DNA from: Straminergon stramineum
Lineage: Eukaryota > Streptophyta > Bryopsida > Hypnales > Calliergonaceae
Assembly (NCBI GenBank): GCA_963920665.1
Contig: OY987271.1
Span: 2,234,501-2,298,500, forward strand
Direction: 5' to 3'
DNA length: 64,000 bases
In this document: one piece after another, positions 1 through 12,922 of the stretch
Layout: each line of letters begins with the position of its first letter
Numbering within the stretch: position 1 is the first letter of the stretch
Translations under genes and position numbers: made by a program
Notes under the pieces: model-generated
Database searches by the model: none
The model's input: only the letters and a program-made list of their open reading frames with translations
Told to the model about the DNA's origin: nothing

Positions 1-2182
1 GAGCCTATGAAACGAAAAGCATTCATTGTCAAATTTTCTCAGGTGATGGAGCCCCCCCCAGTTGATCTCTAATAGAATAAGTTAGTCCATGAGACGCTCT
101 CTACAGGTGTAGAGTCTTCTTAAAGGGGTGCACGAATTTCATGTCTACTGAACAAAAGCATCACCCTTAACTCATCACCCTAACTCATCTACTTGGCTTG
201 ACTTTTCACAAATTAAAGAACCGCGTCAGGTCACCCCTGCTTCATAGAATTGGGTCATGTTACATGCATGAAACCGGCAACCTCTACCCGATTCTAGTTG
301 AAGCTTCAAAACTAGAATTGTTATTTCAATTTGAAAAATATTTAAAAAAGTAGATGTGGTGCATTTCATTTCGATTGTATTTAATTAGGGTTTCAATTTA
401 GGGTACCAAAGCACAATGAAACGATTTTCTGGCATGTGGGGGCAATATATCTAAAGCATTAGAGCAAAACTGAGCTCAACACTGGGGCTGCCGAAACGAG
501 CTCCAGTTGAAGAGGACCCTGTATTTGATTTAAATTGTCCTTAACGATTTTTATGCTGGCGTTAATCCCCTATCTCCGCCTAGTATGCTGACGTTAATGT
601 CCTGTGGATACAAAATCTGATTGACTACCTCAGATGAGTCACCTCAGCGAGTCAGAGGCTGGGGTACAGTGGAATTTTGAGTCATTAAGTTATTAGGGTA
701 CACTGATCACTATTGAAAGAGGTCCTCAGCGCAGAGTTGGGATACAGTGGAACTCCGTTAGTGGAATCTCAGAAAATTTGGGGTACAAATCATACAATTC
801 GCTGAGAACCTCTTTCGATTCAAACTAAGATTTCGTATTACCAAATAAACTACTGCTCAATCATGTCCTTCAATCACTGTCAATTGAAACATGCATGAAA
901 GAATAAAACTAGGACTTCGTATTGCCAAATATACTGTTCATGTCCTTCAATCACTGTTGAAACATGAAAGAATAAACTAAAATATATTTCGTATAACCAA
1001 ATAAACCACTACTGAAAGAGGTCCTCAGCGAATCAGAGTTTGGGCTATAATCACCATTGAAACTCCTCCGACCAGGTCACTTGGATCTGTGTACTGTTTC
1101 CCCTTTGCAATGGAAATTGTCCATGTGTTTCAAGAAAAAAAAAGAAACTCCTCCGACCAAATTGATGAAAGCTAAACATGAAAGAATAATCTAAGATTTC
1201 GTATTACCAAATAAACTTCTACAGTACTTCACGAAAGTCACAAAAGATGCAGACGGGTATTCCTGTACTAGTTAAAACTAACCTTTCTAATAATAGCACC
1301 TTTCAAACAGCTAGAGGTTTAACTGCTTCACGAAAGTCGCAAAAGATGCAGTGACACCTTCGAAATAGCAAAAGGTATCCCTGCTTCCTGGCCCTCCAGA
1401 GAGTAAAAATCTTTTCTCTGATGGCATATCATTATCAGAATTGAGGCACGTTGCATGTTCTGGAAATCTAAAGCATGTCATTACCATTTTAACAGACAAG
1501 AGATGACATTTGGCACCAATGGGTCACAGACACAATGATTTGAAGTCTATTCCGGCAATTTAATTTTCTTGGCTGATATCCCTGAAATCGACACCTTCGA
1601 GCCTCTCACGCATTTCGAAACAGTTCATCAGCATGGCTTATTTTCCATAACCGGGCTCGTTAATCAACTGTTCCCTAGCTAGTCGGTCGATAACTGGGCG
1701 GGCTCTTCAATCCAGTTAACTAGTCCATAACCAAGAACAATAACCGTGGTTGTGATGATTATACCAAATGCCATGTTTTAAACGCTAAACCCCCTCACCT
1801 ACGTTGACTAATCGAGGTATTACTGAAACAAAGACCCATTCAATTCATGCTCGACCCCAGGTTGCATCTGTGTGAACCTTTAATTCTCGGTTCCCCAATC
1901 ATGCAGGGCCAATGCTAATATCTTCGACAAGAAAAGAAGTAGTGACAAACTCTTTCCGCGCACGCAGCTCGGGGTGACAAAGAAGCGCCTTTTCTGAAAG
2001 CCCGTCCGACACGTATTAGCTAGAGCAATAGCGCCATACAGTGGAGCAGTCTCCAGTGCACAACAAGCTGTATAAGAACCACGGAATTGCTTGTGTTCTC
2101 ACATTCTGCAATCAATCCACTGAGTACATCTTCAATTGGACATATATGCTTCAAACCGTGATTGATCGAAGACTGATCAATC
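1..2182. other. Non-genic flank upstream of the quinone oxidoreductase gene
   Basis: No convincing coding exon is visible on either strand; open frames are short and have no family resemblance. The stretch contains decayed short repeats (listed separately at 715-1351). The 5' leader and promoter of the gene starting at 2183 must lie in the last few hundred bases, but no clear TATA box or other element could be assigned. Confidence 0.5.
715..1351. repeat. Cluster of short interspersed duplications
   Basis: Four diverged copies of a block reading roughly CTAAGATTTCGTATTACCAA lie at about 825-850, 906-931, 973-1006 and 1191-1216, often next to a CATGAAAGAATAA motif. The 17-mer GAAAGAGGTCCTCAGCG occurs at 715-731 and again at 1014-1030. 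A third pair containing CACGAAAGTC and AAAAGATGCAG lies at 1227-1252 and 1326-1351. The pattern suggests nested local duplications of one ancestral sequence. No coding potential is associated with it. Confidence 0.6.
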
Positions 2183-4464
2183 ATGGCAAAGTCGATGAGC
2201 GCCGCTCAGTACTCCAAGTACCACGGCGGTTCAACCGCTCTGGAGGTAAGAATTGAATGCCCCAAGTCTCGTTTCCATCGAGCACTGAGTGTACTCCGGG
2301 ATCAGGTAATTTCGTTCAAGCTTCCGTTCCAGCTAGATGCGCGCCTATATGCTAGCATTTGATGCTCACGGATACTTCTCAGTGGTGAAAACAGACCTGT
2401 ACATAGACGCGATCGAAATCTGGATCATGATCGATTGCATTTCGAGTTAGGCGGCGTCTAGCTTGGGGAATTCGCCACCTTCAAACTTGTGCATGTCTCC
2501 AATTACTTTCCAATGCAGAAATATCCCGTGCAGAGGGCTTCCACCATCATCACGAACGGTGAAGCCCAGTTCGTGATCGACTTGGTTTGTTCAAGGGGAG
2601 GAGGGATGAATCCCACTCCAATTAGTTCTCTAGTAATTGCTGTAATTGTTGGTGATATAGGAGAGAGAGGCGTCTTGATTTGATCCCGGCCGCGTACACT
2701 TCGCTAGATCCGGAAGATTGAATCACTTGGCAGTCAGTGGTCGGTTTTGGTGCTCATGCTGTGGTCGCCGATCAACGTGCAGTATGTCGATGTGCCCGTG
2801 CCAATTCCCAAGGAGGGAGAAATGCTGGTGAAAGTGGAAGCCAGCAGTGTGAACATCGTCGACTGCAGGATCCAGGATGGATTGCTCAAGCACATCCTCC
2901 CTCGCAAATTCCCTCACATTCCAGGTTAGAAGAATTTCCTTCAAGCTAGCTACTGGCTGCATACATATATAGTAGCTGGATCAAGAACTGCTAGTCGATT
3001 CACAGAAAATGTAAGTTACCTGCTATTCGATAGAACTGAGTCTCACGGAAGAATAAAACTGCGAGGATATTTTGGTTAATTTGCCACTGAATCTGCAAAC
3101 GGATGTTAATGGTTCATGGGGAGGTGCAGGCACTGACATTAGCGGCGAGGTGGTCAGCGTCGGACCTGGGGTGGTGGGTTTTGCACCTGGTGACAAGGTC
3201 CTCAGTTGGATAGATTTACTGGTAAGAATCTGACTAATGCAGTCTCCAATTCAAGGAGATAAGAATGCCGTAGACTTCATTTGAATTCTGCTGTTGTCCA
3301 ACTTCACCTCCGACCTCTGTTTTCATCAGCATTCATTCGTGCAGCCCTGAAGTGCAAGCTGCATGAACGAGCTCACAAGAACGATTAAGAAATCACTTGA
3401 GAGAATTTTTAACATCTTTTCGGAGAAGTCTGAAACGTTGAAGTTTTAGGCTGCATCGGGATTTGGATGAAATTGTAATAAGCACACAATCACTGGTTGG
3501 CCTGTGTAGAAAGGAGGTGGACTTGCAGAGTATGCTCTGGCTCCCGTGACGTCCACGGTGAAGAGACCAGCCAATGTTGCAGCTGTGGAGGCTGCATCTC
3601 TGCCAGTCGCTGCCATGTCGGCACTCCAAAGTGCTCTCCAACTGGTGGGGCTCAAGCTCGACGGGTCAGGCCCGAAACTTAACATTCTCATCACCGCCGC
3701 TTCCGGAGGGGTCGGCCTCTTCTGGACCCAGGTAAACCAAGTTCACACAACAGCGCATACATTCTGGAATTCTACTTCAAAGCGCGAGTCAGTGCTCTAA
3801 AAATTTGAACTTAGTAATTCGTAGTGTACTTGACCTTTTGATTATTCATGGATCCCACAAATTCTGGACGAATGCCCCCATGATATATTGAGAGGAGTCA
3901 CTGTCTAAATTGTAATTCAAAGTAGACTCAGTGTGCTGCTTTCGACGAGTTGATGATGTTTGACCTACATTCCACCTCTCTTGACGTGAGCAGATTGCAA
4001 AGCTAGCCGGTTGCTTCGTGACAGCCACCTGTGGAGCTCGCAACATAGAGCTTGTCAGAAGCTTGGGAGCAGACGAAGTGTTGGACTACAAGAGCCACGA
4101 CGGAGCCCACTACAAGAGTCCGTCGGGGAAGAAATACGACGTGGTGGTGCATTTGGCCCCCTACCAACCCCTGGAAGTCTTCAAACTCCAGCTTACGAAG
4201 CAAGGCAAGGTCATCGACATGACCCCAACTTTGAAGACAGTGCTTCGGAACTGGTACAATAAAATCACGCTCTCGAAGCAGAGCTTTGTGCCGTTCGTCC
4301 TGGATGCCATGAGTACGACCCTCTTGCAGATGGTCACCGACTTGGTGGCCGAAGGCAAGTTGAAAGTGGTGGTGGACTCGACGTTCTCCCTGTCGAAAGC
4401 CAGAGACGCATGGGCCCGAAGCATCGAAGGACACGCTACCGGGAAAATTGTTGTGGTAATGTGA
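2183..4464 (+). CDS. Quinone oxidoreductase, chloroplast-envelope (ceQORH) type, 5 exons
   Basis: NADPH-dependent quinone or enone reductase of the zinc-lacking MDR family. Exons read as 2183-2245, 2783-2924, 3130-3221, 3510-3731 and 3994-4464, all with GT-AG introns and consistent phase. They give 329 residues, the same length as Arabidopsis ceQORH as I recall it. Visible family marks are an N-terminal GroES-like half (VPVPIPKEGEMLVKVEA, PRKFPHIPGTDISGEV, PGDKVLSW), the Rossmann nucleotide-binding motif AASGGVG at residues 162-168, then TATCGARNIE, LGADEVLDYK, SPSGKKYDVVVH and a C-terminal AWARSIEGHATGKIVV. No classic cleavable transit peptide is seen. Plant ceQORH is known to enter plastids without one, so an inner-envelope location is inferred from the family. 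Family members usually have YAVQLAKLAG after the Rossmann glycines; here it is FWTQIAKLAG. The ATG at 2183 was chosen because MAKSMSAAQYSKYHGG aligns with the family start. Introns are 0.2-0.5 kb. Confidence 0.93.
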
Positions 4465-4524
4465 AGATAACATGACATGCAAGATGCATCGACTCAAAGT
4501 TCTAGTGTACGGTACAATCACTAA

Positions 4525-4530
4525 AATAAA
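4525..4530 (+). terminator. Possible AATAAA polyadenylation signal
   Basis: An AATAAA hexamer lies about 60 bases after the stop codon of the quinone oxidoreductase gene, a reasonable distance for a 3'-end signal. In AT-rich DNA this hexamer also occurs by chance, so the call is weak. Confidence 0.3.
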
Positions 4531-4943
4531 AATGAGCTGATTAGTAGTTTAAATTCGAGATTAATCCTCTGAAGCTAATGTGTTTGGACATAATCAGACC
4601 TGGCTTAAATCGTTAGGATTTCAATTAGATTTCGATGCCGACGGAGAATACGTTCCCTCTTCATGTATGGATTTATTTGCAATGTATATTATAAATTCCA
4701 AACTCCATATATCTTCTTCAAGAGTTGATTGATCTCCAGGCTTGCTTGGATTCTCAGTAATGCAGATTAATTCAGGTGGTCGCCAATCAAGAACTGATGC
4801 TCAAAATCAAATTCAAAATTTCAAATATGCTTGACCGTCGGCAAGAATAACCGGATAATTTGTGAAAATGGCGGTGGGTGATTGCATGAAAGACCTTTAC
4901 TATTTGCTGTGTTTTACAGTATTTATGCCTTTTTTTTGCTAGA

Positions 4944-6763
4944 GTACTTTAAAAGTAGGATTTTTTTTTTAAATTATGGCCAATGTATACACCTATAAGT
5001 TCAAGGTAACCACCAAAGTAAAATCATAGGAAAAGTTTATAAGTAGGAAAATTAGAAAAGTACCAAATCTCAAGAAAATACATACTTTGATGTTTTAATT
5101 AGTTAAAAATGGTAAAAAAAGTAATTAAAGAAAAGAAAATTTGGCCATTTGTAGAAATTCTACGAAGATGGTACTACACCAAAATAACAATAAGAATAAT
5201 TTTTAACATGTTTCAAAATGCAAGTCAAAAGAGGCTCACTTTGTAGACTTCTACTCATCAAAGAATGAAGTATTTTAAGAAATCCTTTGAACAACATCTA
5301 AAAGTTTGTTACAAGACTACCCCTTCTAAATTTCAACTTCAAATTTTTTTTCTTTGGGTACTACTTCATTAAAACAAATTAAAATAATTAAAATAAAATT
5401 AAAATTAATTAAAAATAAAATTGGCAAGTGTGACAAATATTGGGAGCTATTTTTGGACAATAAATTATTTTTAAAAAGTCCAATAATTAAACAAGGTATA
5501 TAGTAATCATGAATGCCTTGCTTTTGAATTTTGAGTCATTTGGAGCCAAAACGCAAAAGTTATGGCTACCAAAATCTTCTTTGAAAAGCTAGAAATGTAG
5601 TGACATTTTGAAAGAGGGTGTGCTCACAAGTATTCCAAAAAGAAATTCATGCCACAAACAGAATTTTGTTCATACTATTTATTGAATTCAATATACACCT
5701 ACCTCACTTTGCTTCAAAAGCCATTGAATTTTTGTATTTGAAATTGAAAAGAGTCAAAAGACAAGCTTTTTATATACATTTTGGGTGATAGGAGGTAAAA
5801 CAACCCACATGATCTTCAACAATTAATGGGTCTTAGACAATAAACCTAGTCATGCATCCTTAAGATGGTTTCCTTCTTGTTTGTTTTACATCCTCTATTA
5901 GCACTAGGACATTTGCAAATTTCATTTGATTCTCACAATTCCGAGGTGCATACTAAAGAAAGACTCCAAGAACAACAGTTGCAAAGACATGCTGGCAACT
6001 CTCATAGCATGAAATTTATAGAAGCCAAGTCAGGCAACTTACCATTTCATTCACTTTTTGGGTAGCGCTTTCAACATTCACTTTGAATATTCCAAAATCC
6101 CTCCTCTCAATAGGTAATTATAAGAAACATTTGTACCACTTTCAGTCACACGTAGTATACGGATTTGTTTTTTGGTCATAACTTTTGTGTTCTAACTCCA
6201 AATGACTTAAGATTCATTGGTAAGGTATTTATGACTCTTATTATACACATTCTCTAATTTTTTTGCAATTTTCAAAAATAAATTATTGTCTAGAAATAGC
6301 CCCTAATTTTTGTCACATTTGCTACTTTTGGGGGGGTAGTGCTTTTTAGTACCCCAGAAAATGAATATGAAATTGAAGTTTAGAAAAGCTTGTAGCTATT
6401 GTCTAAAGGAAATTTAAAAGTGGTTATTTGCATGTTGTGTAGAAATCTAAAAAGCAAGATTTTTTTGGCCTGCATTTTGTAACATGTAAAATATTATTTT
6501 GATGGATCTTTGGGAGAATGAAAATTTCTATAGAGTTTTTACATATGTCTAATTTTTCTTTATATAATTCTAATATATTCCTATTTATTCTTAATTAAAA
6601 CATCGAAGTATCTATTTTCTTGAAATTTGGTATTTTTCTAGTTCTCCTACTCAAGGAATTTTCTATGCCTTTCCTTTAGTGGTTACCTTCATCTTGAAAA
6701 TGTATACATTGGCCATGTCTACTAAAAAAAATTAAAGAATTATTTTTATAATTTTAAAGTATG
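4944..6763. mobile_element. Large fold-back element, about 1.8 kb (FB1)
   Basis: The left arm (about 4944-5640) reappears in reverse complement as the right arm (about 6090-6763). Matching landmarks read inward: GTACTTTAAAA at 4944 against TTTTAAAGTAT at 6752; GGCCAATGTATAC at 4980 against GTATACATTGGCC at 6700; GGGTACTACTTC near 5355 against the block near 6340; GTGTGACAAATATTG near 5430 against its complement near 6315; and GAGTCATTTGGAGCC near 5530 against its complement near 6200. The arms are imperfect, with many small indels. The central spacer holds only a 66-codon open frame of no recognisable family. No transposase is visible, so this is a non-autonomous fold-back or giant-MITE type element. 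No target duplication could be fixed. Confidence 0.8.
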
Positions 6764-7552
6764 AGCATGAATATTTCTAGAGAATTAAGCATAAGTAATT
6801 TGAAAATGTAATAAAATCAACAAGTGTTTCTTGCAACCATCCACAAACAACTATAAACTTAGACTAGGAAGTTCTTAGATCATTGAAATCCAACTTAGCA
6901 GGGTCCAAAAAAATCTATGTGAACTTGCACGCAACACTAATCAAATGACATTTACAAGAAGGAAAGTAGGTGTAACACAGTAGATAGAGAGTTCAAACAC
7001 TAAAATAGTAGAGGTACAAACCCTAAAATAAAAAAGCAATAAGAGCAAGAAATCAATCATCTACACATATGTCACATCTACACAAATATCACATGTACAC
7101 AAACATTGTGGAAACCAAAGTTCACAATGCAAAACACAACCATAGAATCCAAAATGCACTTTGTTCTATACTACAAACGAATGATACAAAGAGAAGAAGG
7201 AACTCACTCATAGGAAAATTGTGACCTACACCTTTGGTTATACATGGTGAGACTCAAGATGTCTAATTGGTCTTGCATTTTGTCAAGTGCACAATAGGAT
7301 GAGACCCTACACTCATTCACAATGGAGGCCTTGTGAGGGATGACACTATGCTAACGTTTTGAACCATTAACGAACATACACCAATGATGGTCGGAGAACC
7401 AAAGCAATCCTAGTCAGTGGAAGACATCGCATGCATTTGTACTAGGTAGATTGATTCCACAACCTAAATCAACATTGACACAATAATGTCTCCCTATTTT
7501 TTGGTAGGGCCTCATTTATCCACACATGTTTTCTTCTTTGCAGTGACATATT
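6764..7552. other. AT-rich spacer, nothing recognised
   Basis: No coding exon, RNA gene or clear repeat was recognised between fold-back element FB1 and the first copy of the 328-bp MITE family. Confidence 0.4.
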
Positions 7553-7877
7553 AAAGTAGGCGGTCCATAAAGTGTTCAAGTTCTAAAGTTACCTCCTAAA
7601 AGTATTTTATTTGTTCATTTTTCTTTCTCATTGCACTAGCAATGTACAAATAGTGTACATTTCAAGAGGTGAACACATTTAGTGATCACTAAATTTCAAC
7701 TTAAAAAATTCATAACTAATTCCACAAAGTTCCAAAAAATATGAAATGACTTGGTTAGATGCCAATTCCATTTGTCTTTCAAGCAAAATTTACTAAAATT
7801 TTATTTTAAAGAAGTCTAACTTTCTCAAATTAATTTTGAACTCTTCAATAGGTGCTTTAAATAGACCTCCTACTTTA
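7553..7877. mobile_element. MITE family A, copy A1 (325 bp)
   Basis: Begins AAAGTAGGCGG and ends CCTCCTACTTTA, an inverted pair of termini shared with the copies at 10714 and 18278. The interior carries family blocks: a GTACA...GTGTACATTTCAAGAGGTG region, then TTCATAACTAATTCC, AATATGAAATGACTTGG, GATGCCAATTCC, TTGTCTTTCAAG and a GGTGCTTTA just before the right terminus. It has no coding capacity. Length is nearly identical to the two 328-bp copies, which supports a transposed unit. Confidence 0.8.
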
Positions 7878-8319
7878 CACAATTTTTCTTCTGATTCCAA
7901 ACGTTCCAAACATTCATCATCTCCCTTGTATATAGTTGTATCTGTAGGTTTAGATAGAAATACCAAATAAATAGTGAAGAAAGATTACTTTTAAATCACC
8001 AAAAGTAGCAAACCACATGAAATGGCGATATTTGTTTCCATGGGCAAAACAAGCAACTGAAAGATAGAAGGTGCTACAATAACTTGGACTCTAAAGGCAT
8101 TTTTTAGTAGAGGACACAAGGTGCGTCCACAATAAATGGAATGAAATGCATCAAGTACTAAGAACATCTTGTCAATCTTTAAGCAAAATAATTCTTCGTA
8201 TTATATAGATTTTACATAAGATGTTTATATAATCTATAGTTCAATGATGTGGCAAGAACATGTGTCTCAATTATTGAGACATCAACTTAGATGTCTAGAT
8301 GTTTTTTGTGATGTCCACT

Positions 8320-8780
8320 TAGACATACACCATATAGAATAGGCCATTTGCAAAACACCATACACTATACACAATATGCCATACATTGAACACCATATAT
8401 AATATGTTACACATTATACATCATACATAATATCCCATATATAATGTATCATATTTAGTAAATATGTCAATGGCTAAAAAAGCCACTTATTGTGAGTATG
8501 TTGTCATGAGAAGATAAGGTATATATATAAGTAGGGTGGTAGGAGGAAGACAAACCATATGGACTATGTAAAACATAATTTTATTAGAAGTTGAATTTCA
8601 TACATGAACATCCTAATGAACACTACATTGTCATATTTGACATATCAAAAGACATTTGGATGTCTGAGTTGATTTTGCAAAAAATATCTAGACAATTCTA
8701 TTAACGTTTGAATTGGTGTCGCAAAAAACATCTGGACATTTCTATTGACATCTCAGTTGATGTTACAAATGACATCAAAA
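8320..8780. repeat. Degenerate tandem repeats
   Basis: From about 8320 to 8455 a short unit built on CCATACA / CCATATATAATAT recurs many times. From about 8645 to 8780 a unit of roughly 50 bases containing ACATYTGGAC, a short ATTCTATT block and TGATTTTGCAAAAAA-like sequence occurs about three times. Both are decayed and non-coding. Confidence 0.5.
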
Positions 8781-10713
8781 AAATATTATTAGAATTCTTA
8801 GATGGTTCTAAAATGTGATGACATGGCGTGCCACATCATCCTTAATGCATACCACATCACTCAATTGCCATGTCAACTTACTACTTTTTTCTTTTTTGAA
8901 AAAGCATACAATGTGGTTGTTTTACCCCTATTTTTTATTCAATTGGTTAGCCTTTCACTTTAGTCCCAAGTAACTTCTAGATATATATCCATAGTCAAAA
9001 TCTGAATCTTTGCTAATATGGCACTATCACATTTTTTTGGATGTTGCAAAAAACATGTCCACATTTTCTTCAATGTCTCACAAAAAATACTTGTTATCAC
9101 TAGCATGACATTATTTTTCCACTGACGTCCACACATTTTTTGAAACGTCCACTACAATTCTAGCACCCATTACCTCTAAATCTTTTATCTCCTTTTGTTT
9201 GGAAAACATGCTCTATTTCTACCTGATGTCACAAAAAACTTGGGTTTCTTCTAGTCATCTAGTGTATGTAGTACCTTAGAAATCTTCATTTATTCAAACA
9301 TTTTCCACAAAACATTGATCCATCACTTATGTACTTTCATCCATCATATATTCTAAAATTAATTGACTTCATTAAAACTTTACATTGTATGTAAGAATTA
9401 AATGAGGTTACTTAATTTTAGAGGATATATTGGATGGAAAAAATAGATGAAATAAATAAGAAAATAATTTCGGATGAAGTTTTCAACAAATTGTTATCTT
9501 TGGATTCAACAGTTGGTGGCGTAGAAAGCTACTCCGTGCATTTGGCATCCTTCATTTCTCCATTAAGGTTGGCAAAGTTTTCATACCATCTCCTCAATTC
9601 CAAGACAAATCAGTCTTTCTTTTTTTATATGAAAAATTTGTGTACAGAAAGAGCACTGAATGTTGCAAAACATAGAAGGTTTGCAACAACAAGGATTCAT
9701 CATTATCTTTTTTATTGTGTAAACTAGTTTGAAGTCCGTGATCTAGAGCTTTGTTTCTCTGTGTTGTGATATTCTAGGGGTTGTCTCCAACATCACTGAG
9801 GAAATTCAAACACTATACTTGTTAGGTTTCAACTTGTTCGTTTGGTGCTAACCTAACTTCACTTATGTCCAAGTGCAGACCTTTGTTCTGTCTTCGAACT
9901 CATAAATGTTAATGCAAAGGCGTATTTGCAATAGAGGATCCACCATCTGACCGTTTTAGTAATGCATCCAAGATTCGTTGTTTCCTCTAGCCCTGAAATT
10001 TCCTCTTTTAAATCATATACAGAGATTTCTCTGCTTTGCAACTGACGCCCTTCATCGTTCTAAACTTACCTTGCTTCGATCATGACACCTCAACTTCAGC
10101 TTGAATTCTTTAATGCTCACCATTGTTATTCCGTGTGTGTTTTTGATGTCAATTTAACGCATGCCTATGTAATGATCCAAGTATTAGGCTTTGCCAAGTG
10201 TCTGTGCACAAGGTCTTTCTTCCAATTTTCTCTTTGAACTTTCGATTGCATCCAGGATTGTGGATGCGATTCCAAAAACGTGGCGAGGGCCCTCAGCAAG
10301 AGATCGAATTGATTTTCGTAAGCTTGAATTGAATTTCAGAGTCGCAAATTTTGTTTTCAGTCTCCCAGAGAGGTCAAGTTTTCAGTCCCGCAACATGAAC
10401 TCGAATTGAGTTCCAGAGTCGCAACCCATCAAACTCCCAATTGGCCTATTGGCCAGGTTGCAACAAATTCTTTAGAAAGCGAAGTTTTCCAAACTCCACT
10501 TGATTCCTCGAGTTAGGAGAACTTTCTGAGTTTCATGACAAGGATCAAGCTAGAGCGGGGAAGAAATGGCATTTCCACTCACTACCTGAGATGAATGTTT
10601 GCAGAAAATTGAGTGGAATTAGGTTGCCCCATACTAATTTCTCAACATTTGACACCATATGAATATTTACTGTTACTGTTAAAGAATGCACTACTTTTGA
10701 ATTAGGTGATGTC
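8781..10713. other. Spacer without recognised genes
   Basis: The longest open frame (97 codons at 9434-9727, plus strand) has an AT-driven composition, no family resemblance and no flanking splice or repeat support, so it is not annotated as a gene. The part from about 9840 to 10600 is somewhat less AT-rich, but no exon could be recognised there. Confidence 0.4.
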
Positions 10714-11041
10714 AAGGTAGGAGTTCCATGAAGCGCTCATCTAAGAGCTGGAACCGGAATTTGTGGAGGTAAAACATCTTGAAATATTTTTCAGTTTATT
10801 TTCCTTGAAAGACAAGCAGAATTAGCATCTAACCCAAGTCGTTTCATATTTTTTGGAGTTTTGTAGAATTAGTTATAAATTTTTGAAGTTGAAATGGCAA
10901 AGGGCTCTAAAATCGCCCACCTCTGTAAATGTACACCATTTGTACATCATTGGTATGATAGAAAAGTAGCATGTTCAAATAATGTATATTTACAAAGGTG
11001 GGCGATTTTAGAGCCTATGCGCTTTTAGAACCTCCTACCTT
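10714..11041. mobile_element. MITE family A, copy A2 (328 bp)
   Basis: Ends AAGGTAGGAG and CTCCTACCTT are inverted. It is oriented opposite to A1 and A3: the CAAGTCGTTTCATATTTTTTGGAG block here is the reverse complement of the one in A1. An internal perfect-to-near-perfect inverted repeat, GGCTCTAAAATCGCCCACCT near 10899 against its complement near 11005, surrounds TGTACACCATTTGTACA-like sequence and gives the element a stable stem. Non-coding. Confidence 0.85.
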
Positions 11042-12922
11042 ATAATTAGAATTCATAAAGCTCACGTGTACAAATGGAAATATCTATAGAAGTATTTGTT
11101 GACTTTAATGACTTATAAAGTAACTTTCGTAGGATAAGGCAACCTAATTTCACTATTTTGTGTGTACAAATGAATTAGGTTGAGAGATTTTTAACTTCAA
11201 AGGGAAGCATGTGTGAAACCAAGTTAGCATGTATTGCAAAAGTTCATCACATCAAAATGCATGATCACTCTTTTGTTGCAAAAAAATTCTATTTTTCTTA
11301 CTATGCAACTCGCTATTACTAATGTCTTCCAACCAATCATAAGACTCCTAGTGGCCTAAAGCCAAAAGAATCCCCATCATTGCTAATCCATTGAACTATT
11401 TGTAGAAGTAAAAGTAGCTGTGGCAAGTCGGGTGGCCCTAAAAAAAGTGCATTTTTTGCCTTGCCAAAGAGAATATTCTTACAAAGTCAAGCAGTAATTG
11501 TATACTTTTCATCCCCAAAATACAAGGGTAGGCTTATTTGGCATATTGTTGGAGTAAGTTGCTTTAACTTAACAAGATTTAAAAACTTGTACTTATCCAA
11601 ATCTTATTTGCACTTCAACAATATGTTTGGGAAGGGTGTAGAGAGTGCAACCCTATTTGAATGAACAAAAATTGGAAAGATTAGGTTGAGTGACAACTAT
11701 TATAACACCCTAAATGATATCAATCAAATTTGATCAATTGGGCATTCAAGGGTTTAATCTTAACATTTGGAAATACAGGAATATTATGGCTTGGCTATGA
11801 TATGATATGTAAGTTAAGATTGCAATGTTGTACACATTTTGGGGGAGATACACTATGACTAGAGTTTAGGACTTCTCGAATTCTAAAAGCAATGATTGGT
11901 TGAGAGATAGGTTGTAGTTCAAGTTATTTTTATACTTTGGGCAATGTGAATGTCTCTCTTCATAGATTAGCTCCCCATTCACCTAGGATATGGCAATGTC
12001 TCCTACATCATGATTCCAAATTCTTTTAATTTAAGGGTTTGATTTGACATATATTTTCTTTAATCCAAAATTTCAAATTTATAGAGCAATCTTTTGGAGA
12101 TGAATTTGGATTTAAAGACCATTGTTTCCTTTAGATTAGTTCATTTTGTCAATTATGATCAACTTTAATTTGACTACTACAATCTTAAGAATGTACAATT
12201 GGAACTTGATTAGTCTTTATAGAACGGTGTGCTCTAAAAAAAATTCAAAAATTGACAAATGTTTTGTTGAATTTTATGACAAAGAAGGAATTTTGAACAT
12301 TTCTATGTACTAAGGTTATTTTGGACTATACATAATTGACCATCCCTAGGCATGCACTTTAAGGTTAAACTCAATCTTGAATGAGCACCAAAAGTAGAAA
12401 AGGAAATAGCTTTATCTTCTAATAAGTTTGTGAAGATTGAACAAAAAAATCTGGTAAAAAATCAACTACTAAGCTTTTGTAAAATGTCACAAAACAATCT
12501 AAATTATTAAATTAGAGAGGTTCAAAATATCACAAATAGCATGCCTTATTCATAAAGGTAATAGAAATAAATTTAGCATTGTAAAAATTTTAACATAAGA
12601 TTCTTTAGTTCCTTCTTTTTGCCCAACAAGGTTAAGAATGCTTATCTTGTTAAGTTTTTTAATATACCTTTAAAATACAATCACCTTTCATCAACCAAGT
12701 TAGAAATAATTTTCCAATAGAAAAACAATGTAAATTCTAATGTAAAATGACAGACCTCACTGGTCATAAGCATCTAGAAATATTGATGAGATCATCATTG
12801 AAATCCGTATTATTTATGAATGGTATTAAAGTTATTTAATAAATTGAAAACCTTCAAAAATATTCTCTATGATAAATTATGTTCTGAATGAAAGATAAAT
12901 GAATGATTGCACTTTTAATTCC
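11042..12922. other. AT-rich spacer, no recognised genes
   Basis: Only short open frames with no family resemblance are present. No RNA gene or clear element boundary was recognised. Confidence 0.4.

Noticed and set aside
5865..6065. 66-codon open frame with a hydrophobic N-terminus
   Set aside because: It lies in the spacer of fold-back element FB1 and has no family resemblance.
9434..9727. 97-codon plus-strand open frame in AT-rich spacer
   Set aside because: Composition-driven, no recognisable motif, and no neighbouring exons.
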